DNA from: an uncultured Streptococcus sp.
Lineage (GTDB): Bacteria > Bacillota > Bacilli > Lactobacillales > Streptococcaceae
DNA length: 20,756 nt
Assembly (NCBI GenBank): GCA_900755085.1
Contig: CAAEFF010000067.1
Span: 1-20,756 of the forward strand
Direction: 5' to 3'
Part shown: piece by piece, positions 1 through 7,243 of the stretch
Layout of the letters: each line of letters starts with the position of its first letter
Position numbering within the stretch: the stretch's first letter is position 1
Made by a program: the position numbers and the translations under genes
Notes under the pieces: model-generated
Told to the model about the DNA's origin: nothing
What the model saw: only the letters and a program-made list of their open reading frames with translations
Databases searched by the model: none

Positions 1-978
1 TCGAAGGAAGTGGTTTCTCAACTTGTTTCTTTGTCTCAATCTGCTTCGATGAGCGAGAAGCTTTCCAAATTGGCCTCAGTGAGTCAATCAGAGTCACAAG
101 TCCAAGCTTCAATTTCAGCAAGTCAATCCGAATCGCAAGTTCAATCTTCGATTTCAGCGAGTCAGTCTGAGTTGCAAGCCCAAGAATCACTTTCGGTAAG
201 TCAATCTGAGTCACAAGTCCAAGCCTCGGCTTCAGCAAGTCAGTCTGAGTTGCAAGCCCAAGAATCACTTTCGGTAAGTCAATCTGAGTCACAAGTCCAA
301 GCTTCGGTTTCGGCAAGCAAATCTGAATCACAAGTTCAAGCTTCGCTTTCAGCAAGTCAATCTGAATCGTTGGCTCAAGCCTCGACTTTAGCAAGTCAGT
401 CTGAGTCGCAGGTTCAAGCTTCTGCCTCAACAAGCGAATCTGCTTCGACTTCTGATGTCGTAGCTGCATCGCAGGTTTCAGAGTCTGGATCGTTCTCTCG
501 ATCAGTTTCAGAGAGTCTATCTGCTTCACAATGGGCATCTCATTCAGAATCTCTAGCGTCAGCATCGCTATCGAAGTCTGACTCCTATAGCCAATCAACT
601 TCGCTCCTTTCAACAAGCGAATCAGCTTCAACGTCGATGCCAGTGTCTGAATTCCCTTTGACAAGTGTTTCAGAATCTATGAGCGCATCCTCGACAGAGA
701 GTCAATCTCTATCGTATGAAGCTTCTGAATGGATCAGTGTGTCTTATGCGTCAAGTTTCTCTGCTATGACCAGTCCTTCGGAGTCTGTCGTGTCTTCGTT
801 CAGCACCTCTTACTCAGAATCTCCAACAGAAGCAAGCTCGCTAAGTGCGAAACATCCTTCAGGACCTGCTCTTCCAGCGACAGGAGCTCATCCTTCATCT
901 AATATCCTTGCTACGGGAGTTTCCATTCTTCTTTCTGGATTAGCCCTTTTAGGAATCCGGAAAAAAGATAGCAAATAA
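1..978 (+). CDS. Serine-rich repeat (SRR) glycoprotein adhesin, C-terminal part (5' truncated by window edge)
   Basis: This is the carboxy-terminal 325 codons of a cell-wall-anchored SRR adhesin of the Fap1/GspB/SrpA class, the dedicated cargo of the export genes downstream. The frame is open to base 1, so the signal peptide and ligand-binding domains lie outside the window. Numbering from the GTG codon at base 10, residues 23-139 are nine tandem 13-residue units of the pattern SASQSESQVQASx (about 38% Ser, Gln at fixed places). Residues 140-280 are less regular Ser-rich sequence. The end is a sortase signal: LPATG at residues 288-292 (bases 871-885), a hydrophobic stretch, then the basic tail RKKDSK. 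In this family, Ser/Thr of such repeats carry O-linked GlcNAc-based glycans. The terminator at 998 separates it from gtf3. The family call is very secure; the specific adhesin name cannot be given without the N-terminus. Confidence 0.93.
   Translation, partial: SKEVVSQLVSLSQSASMSEKLSKLASVSQSESQVQASISASQSESQVQSSISASQSELQAQESLSVSQSESQVQASASASQSELQAQESLSVSQSESQVQASVSASKSESQVQASLSASQSESLAQASTLASQSESQVQASASTSESASTSDVVAASQVSESGSFSRSVSESLSASQWASHSESLASASLSKSDSYSQSTSLLSTSESASTSMPVSEFPLTSVSESMSASSTESQSLSYEASEWISVSYASSFSAMTSPSESVVSSFSTSYSESPTEASSLSAKHPSGPALPATGAHPSSNILATGVSILLSGLALLGIRKKDSK
76..426 (+). repeat. Nine tandem 39-bp units encoding the SRR 13-residue repeat
   Basis: Nine in-frame 39-bp units run end to end, each encoding a variant of SASQSESQVQASx. 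Units 3-4 (154-231) and 5-6 (232-309) form a 78-bp higher-order pair. They differ at only a few bases and both include the otherwise rare SELQAQESL variant, which points to a recent duplication of two units. Copy number is expected to vary between strains. Confidence 0.9.
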
Positions 979-997
979 GGTATGAAATATCATGAAT

Positions 998-1024
998 AAA
1001 GACCGGGATATTACCGGTCTTTTA
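998..1024 (+). terminator. Intrinsic terminator after the SRR adhesin gene
   Basis: A perfect 9-bp stem (AAAGACCGG at 998-1006 with CCGGTCTTT at 1014-1022) encloses a 7-nt loop and ends in a short T-run. It starts about 20 bp after the adhesin stop codon. Confidence 0.85.
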
Positions 1025-1037
1025 TGAATTCAAAAAG

Positions 1038-1065
1038 TTTAAGAAGTTTTAAAATATGTTATAAT
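1038..1065 (+). promoter_or_regulatory. Extended -10 promoter for gtf3
   Basis: TATAAT at 1060-1065 is preceded by TG at 1057-1058, giving a TGnTATAAT extended -10 box. The -35 is weak (TTTAAG at 1038-1043, 16-bp spacer). It lies just past the adhesin terminator and about 100 bp before the gtf3 start, so gtf3 has a long leader. That leader holds a repeated GACAAGGAA (1067-1075 and 1094-1102) of unknown meaning. Confidence 0.6.
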
Positions 1066-1165
1066 GGACAAGGAAGTTTTCAGTAAAGTAATATAGACAA
1101 GGAAACTCTATCCGTACTATATGAAATTACGAATATAGATCAAAAAGAAGAGTTAGAGGGAAGAA

Positions 1166-2170
1166 ATGAAAATCCATTTTACAAATTTATTCGGGCAATC
1201 TTCGCAAAGTGTTGCTCTAATGGCGCAAAATGATATTATGAATGTGGTTCGTGAACTTGGGGTCAATGAACTTGGAATCTATTTTTATGATCAAACGAAT
1301 GAACCGGATGGTGAGTTGAGTTCACGGATGGACGGTATTTTAGCAGGTGTAGCTTTTGGGGATATTGTCTTCGTTCAATCACCTTCTTGGAACGGAATTG
1401 AGTGGGATAATCGTTTGGTGGATAAGTTAAAACTCCTTCAAACGAAACTAGTCATGTTCATCCATGATGTCCCACCTCTCATGTTTGAAAGCAATTATTA
1501 TCTCATGCCTGCTTATATTGAGATGTATAATAAGAGCGACCTTGTTGTTGTCCCATCAGAACAGATGTACCATCGTCTAGTATCAGAAGGGCTTACAGTT
1601 AAAAAATATGTGGTCCAAAAATTGTGGGATTTGACCCACAGTTTGGAACTCTACACTCCACAATTTGAGAAAAAGTTGATCTTCTCAGGTAATCCTTCGC
1701 GTTTCCCTCATATCATCGATTGGAAATATGATACTCCCCTTCATGTCTATACCGAACCAGTTGAAGGAGTTGATTATTCTAAGGTCCATATTGAAGGCTG
1801 GCGGACCAAGCAAGAGTTGCTTTTGGAACTTTCTAAGGGTGGTTTTGGGCTTGTCTGGGGAAATTCAGAGAATCCTGAGGATGAGCGGGATTACTACAAA
1901 GAAAATATTTCCTACAAATTATCGACTTATCTGTCCGCAGGTCTTCCGGTAGTCGTGCCAGACTATTTGTCAAATGCAGACTATATTCGAGAAAAAGGGA
2001 TCGGCTTTGTAGCATCCAGTCTTGAAGAAGCTAATCGTTTGGTTCAAGACTGCACAGAAGAAGAGTATGCCCAAATGGTTCAAAAGGCTCAATATACTTC
2101 TTATTTGATCCGCAATGGCTATTTTACAAAGAAATTATTTATTGATAGTATTATGGCTCTAGGGAAATAA
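1166..2170 (+). CDS. gtf3: Gtf3 (Nss)-type glucosyltransferase of SRR adhesin glycosylation
   Basis: This 334-residue cytosolic protein matches the Gtf3/Nss family. In the characterised members it adds the second sugar (glucose from UDP-glucose) to the GlcNAc placed on the SRR adhesin by GtfA/GtfB. Features I recognise from Streptococcus parasanguinis Gtf3 are the N-terminal IHFTNLFGQS start, FIHDVPPLMF around residues 98-107, the nucleotide-binding region SGNPSRF with Arg179, WKYDTPLHVYT after it, and SYKLSTYLSAGLPVVV around 249-264. Overall similarity to that protein looks moderate, so sugar specificity is inferred. The start is ATG after a GAGGGAAG ribosome site. It sits between the adhesin and secY2 with its own promoter and terminator. 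No other accessory glycosyltransferase gene lies between gtf3 and secY2. Confidence 0.85.
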   Translation: MKIHFTNLFGQSSQSVALMAQNDIMNVVRELGVNELGIYFYDQTNEPDGELSSRMDGILAGVAFGDIVFVQSPSWNGIEWDNRLVDKLKLLQTKLVMFIHDVPPLMFESNYYLMPAYIEMYNKSDLVVVPSEQMYHRLVSEGLTVKKYVVQKLWDLTHSLELYTPQFEKKLIFSGNPSRFPHIIDWKYDTPLHVYTEPVEGVDYSKVHIEGWRTKQELLLELSKGGFGLVWGNSENPEDERDYYKENISYKLSTYLSAGLPVVVPDYLSNADYIREKGIGFVASSLEEANRLVQDCTEEEYAQMVQKAQYTSYLIRNGYFTKKLFIDSIMALGK

Positions 2171-2185
2171 ATAGAATAAAAAAGG

Positions 2186-2216
2186 ATTCTTCAGACATAA
2201 ATCTGAAGAATTTTTT
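2186..2216 (+). terminator. Intrinsic terminator after gtf3
   Basis: A perfect 10-bp stem (ATTCTTCAGA at 2186-2195, TCTGAAGAAT at 2202-2211) with a 6-nt loop runs directly into T5. It isolates gtf3 from the secY2 operon. Confidence 0.88.
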
Positions 2217-2275
2217 ATTGAATACGGTACCAAGACCATAATTTTTTAGAATATTAAGGATTAGTGACAAATAAG

Positions 2276-2304
2276 TTTAGAAAATAAGCGAATTATGGTA
2301 AAAT
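2276..2304 (+). promoter_or_regulatory. Probable promoter of the secY2-asp5 operon
   Basis: TTTAGA (2276-2281), a 17-bp spacer and TAAAAT (2299-2304), with TG at 2296-2297 forming an extended -10 box. It lies between the gtf3 terminator and secY2, leaving a 5' leader of about 80 nt. Apart from this promoter and the terminator, the 2171-2393 gap shows no gene. Confidence 0.5.
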
Positions 2305-2393
2305 AAGTTGAGATAATGTACTTTATAAACACATATTTAAGGGCTGTTTTTCCAGTGAAATGGTCAAAATGAGTAAGAGAAAGTTTAAAAGAA

Positions 2394-3611
2394 ATGTTAA
2401 AACGATCTGAAGTAGGGAAGAGATTTTGTTGGACGATATTTTTCGTCTTTATTTATGTTTTGGGAAGTAAAATTTCCCTGCCTTTTGTGGACTTATCAAA
2501 GGCTTTGAGGCTCAATGAGGGAACAACAACTGGTTTACAACTCTCGAGTGCTGTGATGGGGGGAAATCTCCGCGGAATGTCGATCTTTTCGATCGGTCTA
2601 TCCCCTTGGATGTCTTCCATGATTTTGTGGCGGATGTTTACCGTTTCAAAACGTTTTAACCTCGAAAAAACCAGCTCAGAGATTGTGGAGCGTCGAAAGA
2701 TGTATGTGACCTTGGTGCTCGCTATTGTCCAGTCCTTAGCGGTGGCCATGTATTTACCTCTAAAAACCGATCTGGATTCGGGACTTGTCATTGCGGTCAA
2801 TACTATGATTATGGTGGCTGGAGCCTTCTTTTTAGTTTGGTTATCCGATCTAAATGCTGCTTTAGGGCTCGGAAGTTCTGTGGTGATCATGATGGCTGGG
2901 ATGGTGATGTACCTTCCAGAAGACGTGGTGCAGACCCTTTCAAGTGTCAATAATATCCCAGAGATCGCTTATGTTCTGGGGATGATCTTCCTTTTGATTT
3001 TTGTCTATGTGGCAGTTTTAGTGGAATATTCCAAGTATCAAATCCCTGTTAATAAATTAGGAATTCATAACAACCTTAAAAGTTATACCTTTTTGGATAT
3101 CAAGATCAATCCTGCAGGGGGTATGCCTTTTATGTATGCCATGACCCTGGTGTCTATTCCTCAGTACGCTATGCTTTTGATCTTGTCCATGGACTCCAAT
3201 GCTAAATGGGCTGCCCAGCTAGCCAAGCACTTGGTAATGGGAGACCCAATTTGGATTCTTCTTTATATTTTTGTCATTGCAATTCTTTCTTTTGCCTTTG
3301 CCTTTGTCAATGTGAATGGAGAAGAAATTGCAGAGAAAATGATGAAGGCCTCAGAATATATCGATTATATTTATCCTGGAGCAGACACACGTCGCTATAT
3401 CAATAAAATTGTTCTACGCTTGACTGTTTTTGGAACTCTGTATTTGATTCTCTTTACCGCTCTTCCTTTTTCAATCTTGCTATGGGATAAGGATCTTTTA
3501 CGTTTGACCATGATCCCAGGGACCTTCCTTATGTTTGTCGGAATGATTTACAATATCCGAGAAGAAATTCGTGCCCTTCGCGTCAATCAACGTTATACAA
3601 GAATATTCTAG
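2394..3611 (+). CDS. secY2: Accessory Sec translocon channel protein SecY2
   Basis: This 405-residue polytopic membrane protein is the channel of the accessory Sec system, which exports the glycosylated SRR adhesin. The sequence shows about ten hydrophobic segments spread along its length, starting with WTIFFVFIYVLGS. It has SecY-like signatures such as ISLPFVDLS near the N-terminus and VNKLGIHNNLKSYTFLDIKINPAGGMPFMYA in the middle, quoted here as landmarks around residues 220-250. It is shorter than housekeeping SecY and has SecY2-type loops. The ATG start at 2394 has only a weak ribosome site, and no other in-frame start nearby looks better. It heads a run of nine genes with no internal terminator, with asp1 beginning 8 bp after its stop. 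It should work with SecA2 and the small Asp4 and Asp5 proteins. Confidence 0.93.
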   Translation: MLKRSEVGKRFCWTIFFVFIYVLGSKISLPFVDLSKALRLNEGTTTGLQLSSAVMGGNLRGMSIFSIGLSPWMSSMILWRMFTVSKRFNLEKTSSEIVERRKMYVTLVLAIVQSLAVAMYLPLKTDLDSGLVIAVNTMIMVAGAFFLVWLSDLNAALGLGSSVVIMMAGMVMYLPEDVVQTLSSVNNIPEIAYVLGMIFLLIFVYVAVLVEYSKYQIPVNKLGIHNNLKSYTFLDIKINPAGGMPFMYAMTLVSIPQYAMLLILSMDSNAKWAAQLAKHLVMGDPIWILLYIFVIAILSFAFAFVNVNGEEIAEKMMKASEYIDYIYPGADTRRYINKIVLRLTVFGTLYLILFTALPFSILLWDKDLLRLTMIPGTFLMFVGMIYNIREEIRALRVNQRYTRIF

Positions 3612-3619
3612 GAGTAACT

Positions 3620-5209
3620 ATGTATTATTTTGTACCAGCCTGGTATGGAACGGACCGCATCTGGCAGCAAACAGCTACCCCTTGGTACTGGATGCGAGAA
3701 TCCATTGAATTTGACGATACCATTAATCAAGTTCGTATTTTTCAAGAAGCAGGAATGGATCGGATCTTATTGTTGCCTCACTATAGTCCTCAGTTGCGCT
3801 ATTTTTTACACCGTCAAGATTTACTTGAGACAGATGTGCTCTCGATTTTTGATCGGATCCAAAAGGTTCCGTCTGATTTGGCTATGCGCCCAGTCCAGCT
3901 TCAAGATATCGAATGGCCGAGTGAGACAACTTTTTCTTATACTCCCTTTTTGGCAATAGCATTTCGAAAAGGTAAACGCCTAGCAAAAATTGATATGGGA
4001 GTAGATGGGAATATCCTTACCCTAACCCGTTATAAAGAGGGTGAAACCCTTTATGTCGAATATTTAGATGACCGTGGTTTTATCTCTAGTAGAGTTTACT
4101 ATAAAGATGAGAAACCTTATTTTCAAGAGTATTTGAGTTTTGATGGACAATGGGTTTTGAGAGAAATGTTGATCGAAGAGAACCAATCTGTTATGGTCAA
4201 TGAAGCTTTCTTTCCTGCCTTCAAAAAAGAAAGTTATTCCAATATGGGAGAAGTTGTCGCTGAAAAAATGAAGGAACAGCTGTTGACTCTGGTTCCAGGA
4301 CGAGATCAGTTGGTGGTGGCAGCACATCCAGCAAATTTGACTTTTTTACAAGATACAGCGAGTAGAGTTAAGAAAGTCTTGTCCTTCTATGGAGATCGTC
4401 AGCCCTTATCTGCTGAAAACTTTGCCCTCTATTTTGATATGATAGATGCCCAGCTCTTGATTACAGATAGTGAAAAAACCAAAGAAGCGATTGCGGTTTT
4501 TTCTCCTAGCCTGGCTCAAAAGACGCACCGGATTACCTCTTTTGACTCCCGTCTCCGTTTGGGTTCTAGTCAGGAGCGCAAGGAATCAAAGATTTACTAT
4601 TATGTCAATGAAAGCGAGCTTCCAAGCAAGAAACAGCTTAAAAATATTCTAGAAATTTTGTCGCAATACCCTTTATTTGAAGTCGTTTTTGCATTTTATA
4701 ATGGTTCACCAGAGAGGGTGAAAGAATTAGAAGGGCAACTTGAGGAATTGATTGCTAGTGAGCAGGACTTGCATCTGCTTCAATCACCTGCTCAAATACA
4801 AGGTCTTGGGGAAAACCAGATCATCGATGAAGAATCTGTACAAGGCGAGCCGGATTACCGTTTTGTGGTTAAGAATTTTTCAAATGAAAATGACATTATT
4901 CAAGAGTTGGAAAAAACACGTTTGATTGTAGATTTAAGCGAGGAGCCCAACCTCTATACGCAGATTGCAGGGATTTCTGCGGGGATTCCTCAAGTCAACC
5001 GCGTCCAGACAGAGTATGTCGATCATCTGAAAAATGGTTATGTCCTATCTAAGGGAGACCAGGAATTAGAAAAGGCGGTTACGCACTTCTTATTGGAATT
5101 GAAGCCTTGGAATGAAGCCTTGGTCTACTCGATCGAAAAAATTCAAGAATACACGGGTCAACGTTTGATCGAGAAATGGGAAGGATGGATGAGAGAACGT
5201 CATGGATAA
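3620..5209 (+). CDS. asp1: Accessory Sec protein Asp1 (Gap1)
   Basis: This 529-residue soluble protein is recognised as Asp1 from its position directly after secY2 and its N-terminus (MYYFVPAWYG). No signal peptide or membrane segment is visible. In studied systems Asp1 has a glycosyltransferase-B-like fold without known transferase activity. It binds Asp2 and Asp3 in a complex that joins adhesin modification to SecA2-driven export. An AGGAG site sits just ahead of the ATG and overlaps the secY2 stop codon, so the two are probably translationally coupled. The final bases ATGGATAA contain both its stop and the asp2 start. Function is taken from the family, as I see no catalytic motif. Confidence 0.9.
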   Translation: MYYFVPAWYGTDRIWQQTATPWYWMRESIEFDDTINQVRIFQEAGMDRILLLPHYSPQLRYFLHRQDLLETDVLSIFDRIQKVPSDLAMRPVQLQDIEWPSETTFSYTPFLAIAFRKGKRLAKIDMGVDGNILTLTRYKEGETLYVEYLDDRGFISSRVYYKDEKPYFQEYLSFDGQWVLREMLIEENQSVMVNEAFFPAFKKESYSNMGEVVAEKMKEQLLTLVPGRDQLVVAAHPANLTFLQDTASRVKKVLSFYGDRQPLSAENFALYFDMIDAQLLITDSEKTKEAIAVFSPSLAQKTHRITSFDSRLRLGSSQERKESKIYYYVNESELPSKKQLKNILEILSQYPLFEVVFAFYNGSPERVKELEGQLEELIASEQDLHLLQSPAQIQGLGENQIIDEESVQGEPDYRFVVKNFSNENDIIQELEKTRLIVDLSEEPNLYTQIAGISAGIPQVNRVQTEYVDHLKNGYVLSKGDQELEKAVTHFLLELKPWNEALVYSIEKIQEYTGQRLIEKWEGWMRERHG

Positions 5210-6746
5210 CAAACAACAATTAACCCATATTCTCCAAATCGGCTCAAGTAGCTGGCAGGATCAGGTGGAGCTTCCTGCTGGACTTGGATGGCACTTTTTT
5301 CAAGTCACCGCTCTTCCATCACTCAAAGACTATATGGAAGAAGAGAAAATCTCCAAATTCAAAGCTTTGATTTTAGAAAAGCCAGAGGATTTGTTGGCTC
5401 TAGGAGAAGACCTGACCTACTTCCAGCCTTATACTGTGTTTTATGATGAAAGCCATCAGTTAGAGGCCTCTTCTGAAGAATTGGCCCACCTTTTAAGTCT
5501 CAAGCAAGCAAGACCCTGGGATTTCTCAAATAAGCATCAATTTCTCTATGTCTTAGACCGCTTTTTATACGATAATCAATATGGAGATGCCTTTACGGTT
5601 AGTGATCTGCGAGTGAGACCTGATTTTGCTGGTCAGCAAACGGTGCTGGGGAAACATTTTCTTAAGCTAGATGGACTATACGGAGAAGAGTTTACACCAA
5701 TTGCTCAGTGGGTCTACAACTATGTGTATGATGCTAGCCGTCCCATCAATTTTTGGTTGGAATACGAAAAAGATCCAAGCTGTCAACTGCAATTGCGGAT
5801 TCAATTTTATCGCTTTGGTGCTCTGGGAGAGTGGGTCAAAGATGCAGTCTTTTCAGAAGAAGAGATGCAAACTCCGCTGGAATTAGACGGAGCAGAGCCT
5901 TATTATCTAGCCTTTTCGCTGGAAGCCAAAGGAGAAGGGATGCTTACGATAGGAGCTCTACACAAGCGCCTGTCCCATGGCCCTCTAGGAGGCATGACAG
6001 TAGGAGCACAGACTCTTCGGGACCACAAACGTCAAGAAATCTTTGCTTATTTCCATCCTGGCGATATGAAGCCCCCTTTAAACATATACTTTTCTGGGTA
6101 TCGTCCAGCCGAAGGATTTGAAGGATTTGGTATGATGCGTGCCATGGGTAGTCCCTTTATTCTCTTTTCTGACCCAAGACTGGAAGGTGGATCCTTTTAT
6201 ATGGGCTCAGAAGAATTAGAAAATCAAATCACTGCCTTTATTGATCATCATTTGCATTCACTTGGTTTTGGACCGGAAGAAATGAATTTCTCTGGCTTGT
6301 CCATGGGGACCTTTGGTGCCCTTTACTATGGGGCTCTGTATTGCCCACATGCTATCCTAGTCGGTAAACCCATTGTCAACCTTGGAGATGTCGCTGCCAA
6401 CCTGAAATTTAGACGTCCAGATGAGTTTGGAACGTCTCTAGATATGATGCAGTTGATCATCGGTCAAGTGTCACAAGAAGGGATTGGTCAGCTCAATCAA
6501 CGCTTCTGGGACCGATTTAAACAGGCGGACTTTAAGGATACGATTCTAGCCCTTGCTTATATGCGAGATGATGACTACGACAAGCAAGCCTATCCAGATA
6601 TTTTAGAGACCTTGTATGAATTGCCGGTTCGGATTATTAGTACCAGTCGTGCCGGTCGGCACAATGATGCGAGTGCTCCGATCATTGAGTGGTTTATGAC
6701 TCAGTACAATGAAATCATGGAAAGAGACTTTGGAAGAAACCAATGA
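5202..6746 (+). CDS. asp2: Accessory Sec protein Asp2 (GlcNAc O-acetyltransferase-like)
   Basis: This 514-residue protein overlaps asp1 by 8 bp. Asp2 has an alpha/beta-hydrolase-type domain that O-acetylates GlcNAc on the SRR adhesin and is also needed for export. The nucleophile motif is visible as SGLSMGTFGALYYG, with Ser367 in G-x-S-x-G. His487 (AGRHND) and an acidic residue in RDDDYD (456-458) complete a plausible Ser-acid-His triad. From memory the Streptococcus gordonii triad is Ser362, Glu452 and His482. A uniform +5 offset puts Asp457 where that Glu sits. The first 280 residues are a non-catalytic beta-rich part. It works in the Asp1-Asp2-Asp3 complex in the cytosol or at the membrane. 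Confidence 0.92.
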   Translation: MDNKQQLTHILQIGSSSWQDQVELPAGLGWHFFQVTALPSLKDYMEEEKISKFKALILEKPEDLLALGEDLTYFQPYTVFYDESHQLEASSEELAHLLSLKQARPWDFSNKHQFLYVLDRFLYDNQYGDAFTVSDLRVRPDFAGQQTVLGKHFLKLDGLYGEEFTPIAQWVYNYVYDASRPINFWLEYEKDPSCQLQLRIQFYRFGALGEWVKDAVFSEEEMQTPLELDGAEPYYLAFSLEAKGEGMLTIGALHKRLSHGPLGGMTVGAQTLRDHKRQEIFAYFHPGDMKPPLNIYFSGYRPAEGFEGFGMMRAMGSPFILFSDPRLEGGSFYMGSEELENQITAFIDHHLHSLGFGPEEMNFSGLSMGTFGALYYGALYCPHAILVGKPIVNLGDVAANLKFRRPDEFGTSLDMMQLIIGQVSQEGIGQLNQRFWDRFKQADFKDTILALAYMRDDDYDKQAYPDILETLYELPVRIISTSRAGRHNDASAPIIEWFMTQYNEIMERDFGRNQ

Positions 6747-7213
6747 TAAAAATGAAAGAAAATGAAAGTAGACGGATCTACTGGGGCGATACAGTTTTAG
6801 CAGATTATCTTTGGGGGTCGACCATTCAGGCGACTGCCCAAGGTAGCGTTCAATTTCAGAATCCCCTCATGCCATCTGGTCAAGTGCTGAAAACATGGCA
6901 TTCACAGACAAATTTCGGGAAGAACCGCCAAATTCCTAGTCTGCCACTGCTCAAAAGAGAGCAGGGCTATGAACTGGCAATCAAGATCGAAGCAAATCCC
7001 GTTCATACCGTGATGGTAGAAATCATCTTCAAAGATCGCTTTGGAGAGATCGTTGGCCGTCGAGTAACCGCAGAAGGACGCTTGTCCTTCACCTATCCAG
7101 ACCAAGCCTACGCCTACGAAGTACGCTTGCTTAGTGCAGGCTTGCAAGAGTTTACCTTCCACTATTTCACTATTCAACCAATATCGTCTGAGGGAGCAGC
7201 AGTTCTCGAATAG
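6743..7213 (+). CDS. asp3: Accessory Sec protein Asp3
   Basis: This 156-residue soluble protein starts at an ATG that overlaps the asp2 stop by 4 bp (ATGA), with GGAAG 7 bases upstream; a second Met at codon 4 is an alternative. Position and length fit Asp3, the smallest of the cytosolic Asp1-3 proteins. In known systems it bridges Asp1 and Asp2 and binds unfolded SRR substrate, and its fold resembles carbohydrate-binding modules. Sequence landmarks are the early RRIYWGDTVLADYLWG, a central region near NPVHTVMVEIIFKDRFGE, and a C-terminal beta-rich stretch. No catalytic residues are expected or seen. Confidence 0.88.
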   Translation: MIKMKENESRRIYWGDTVLADYLWGSTIQATAQGSVQFQNPLMPSGQVLKTWHSQTNFGKNRQIPSLPLLKREQGYELAIKIEANPVHTVMVEIIFKDRFGEIVGRRVTAEGRLSFTYPDQAYAYEVRLLSAGLQEFTFHYFTIQPISSEGAAVLE

Positions 7214-7243
7214 ACGAACAAAACTGCAAAAAAGAGGATCACA

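Noticed and set aside
76..426. Regular repeats that could be mistaken for a CRISPR array or a DNA satellite
   Set aside because: The 39-bp units are in frame, have no unique spacers, and the reading frame runs through to an LPATG anchor, so they are protein repeats.
2369..2410. 13-codon open frame (MSKRKFKRN...) overlapping the secY2 start
   Set aside because: No ribosome binding site and no family resemblance; most likely chance in the leader.
2453..2950. 165-codon open frame on the minus strand
   Set aside because: Lies wholly antisense to secY2, has no recognisable domain, and reflects the composition of the opposite strand.
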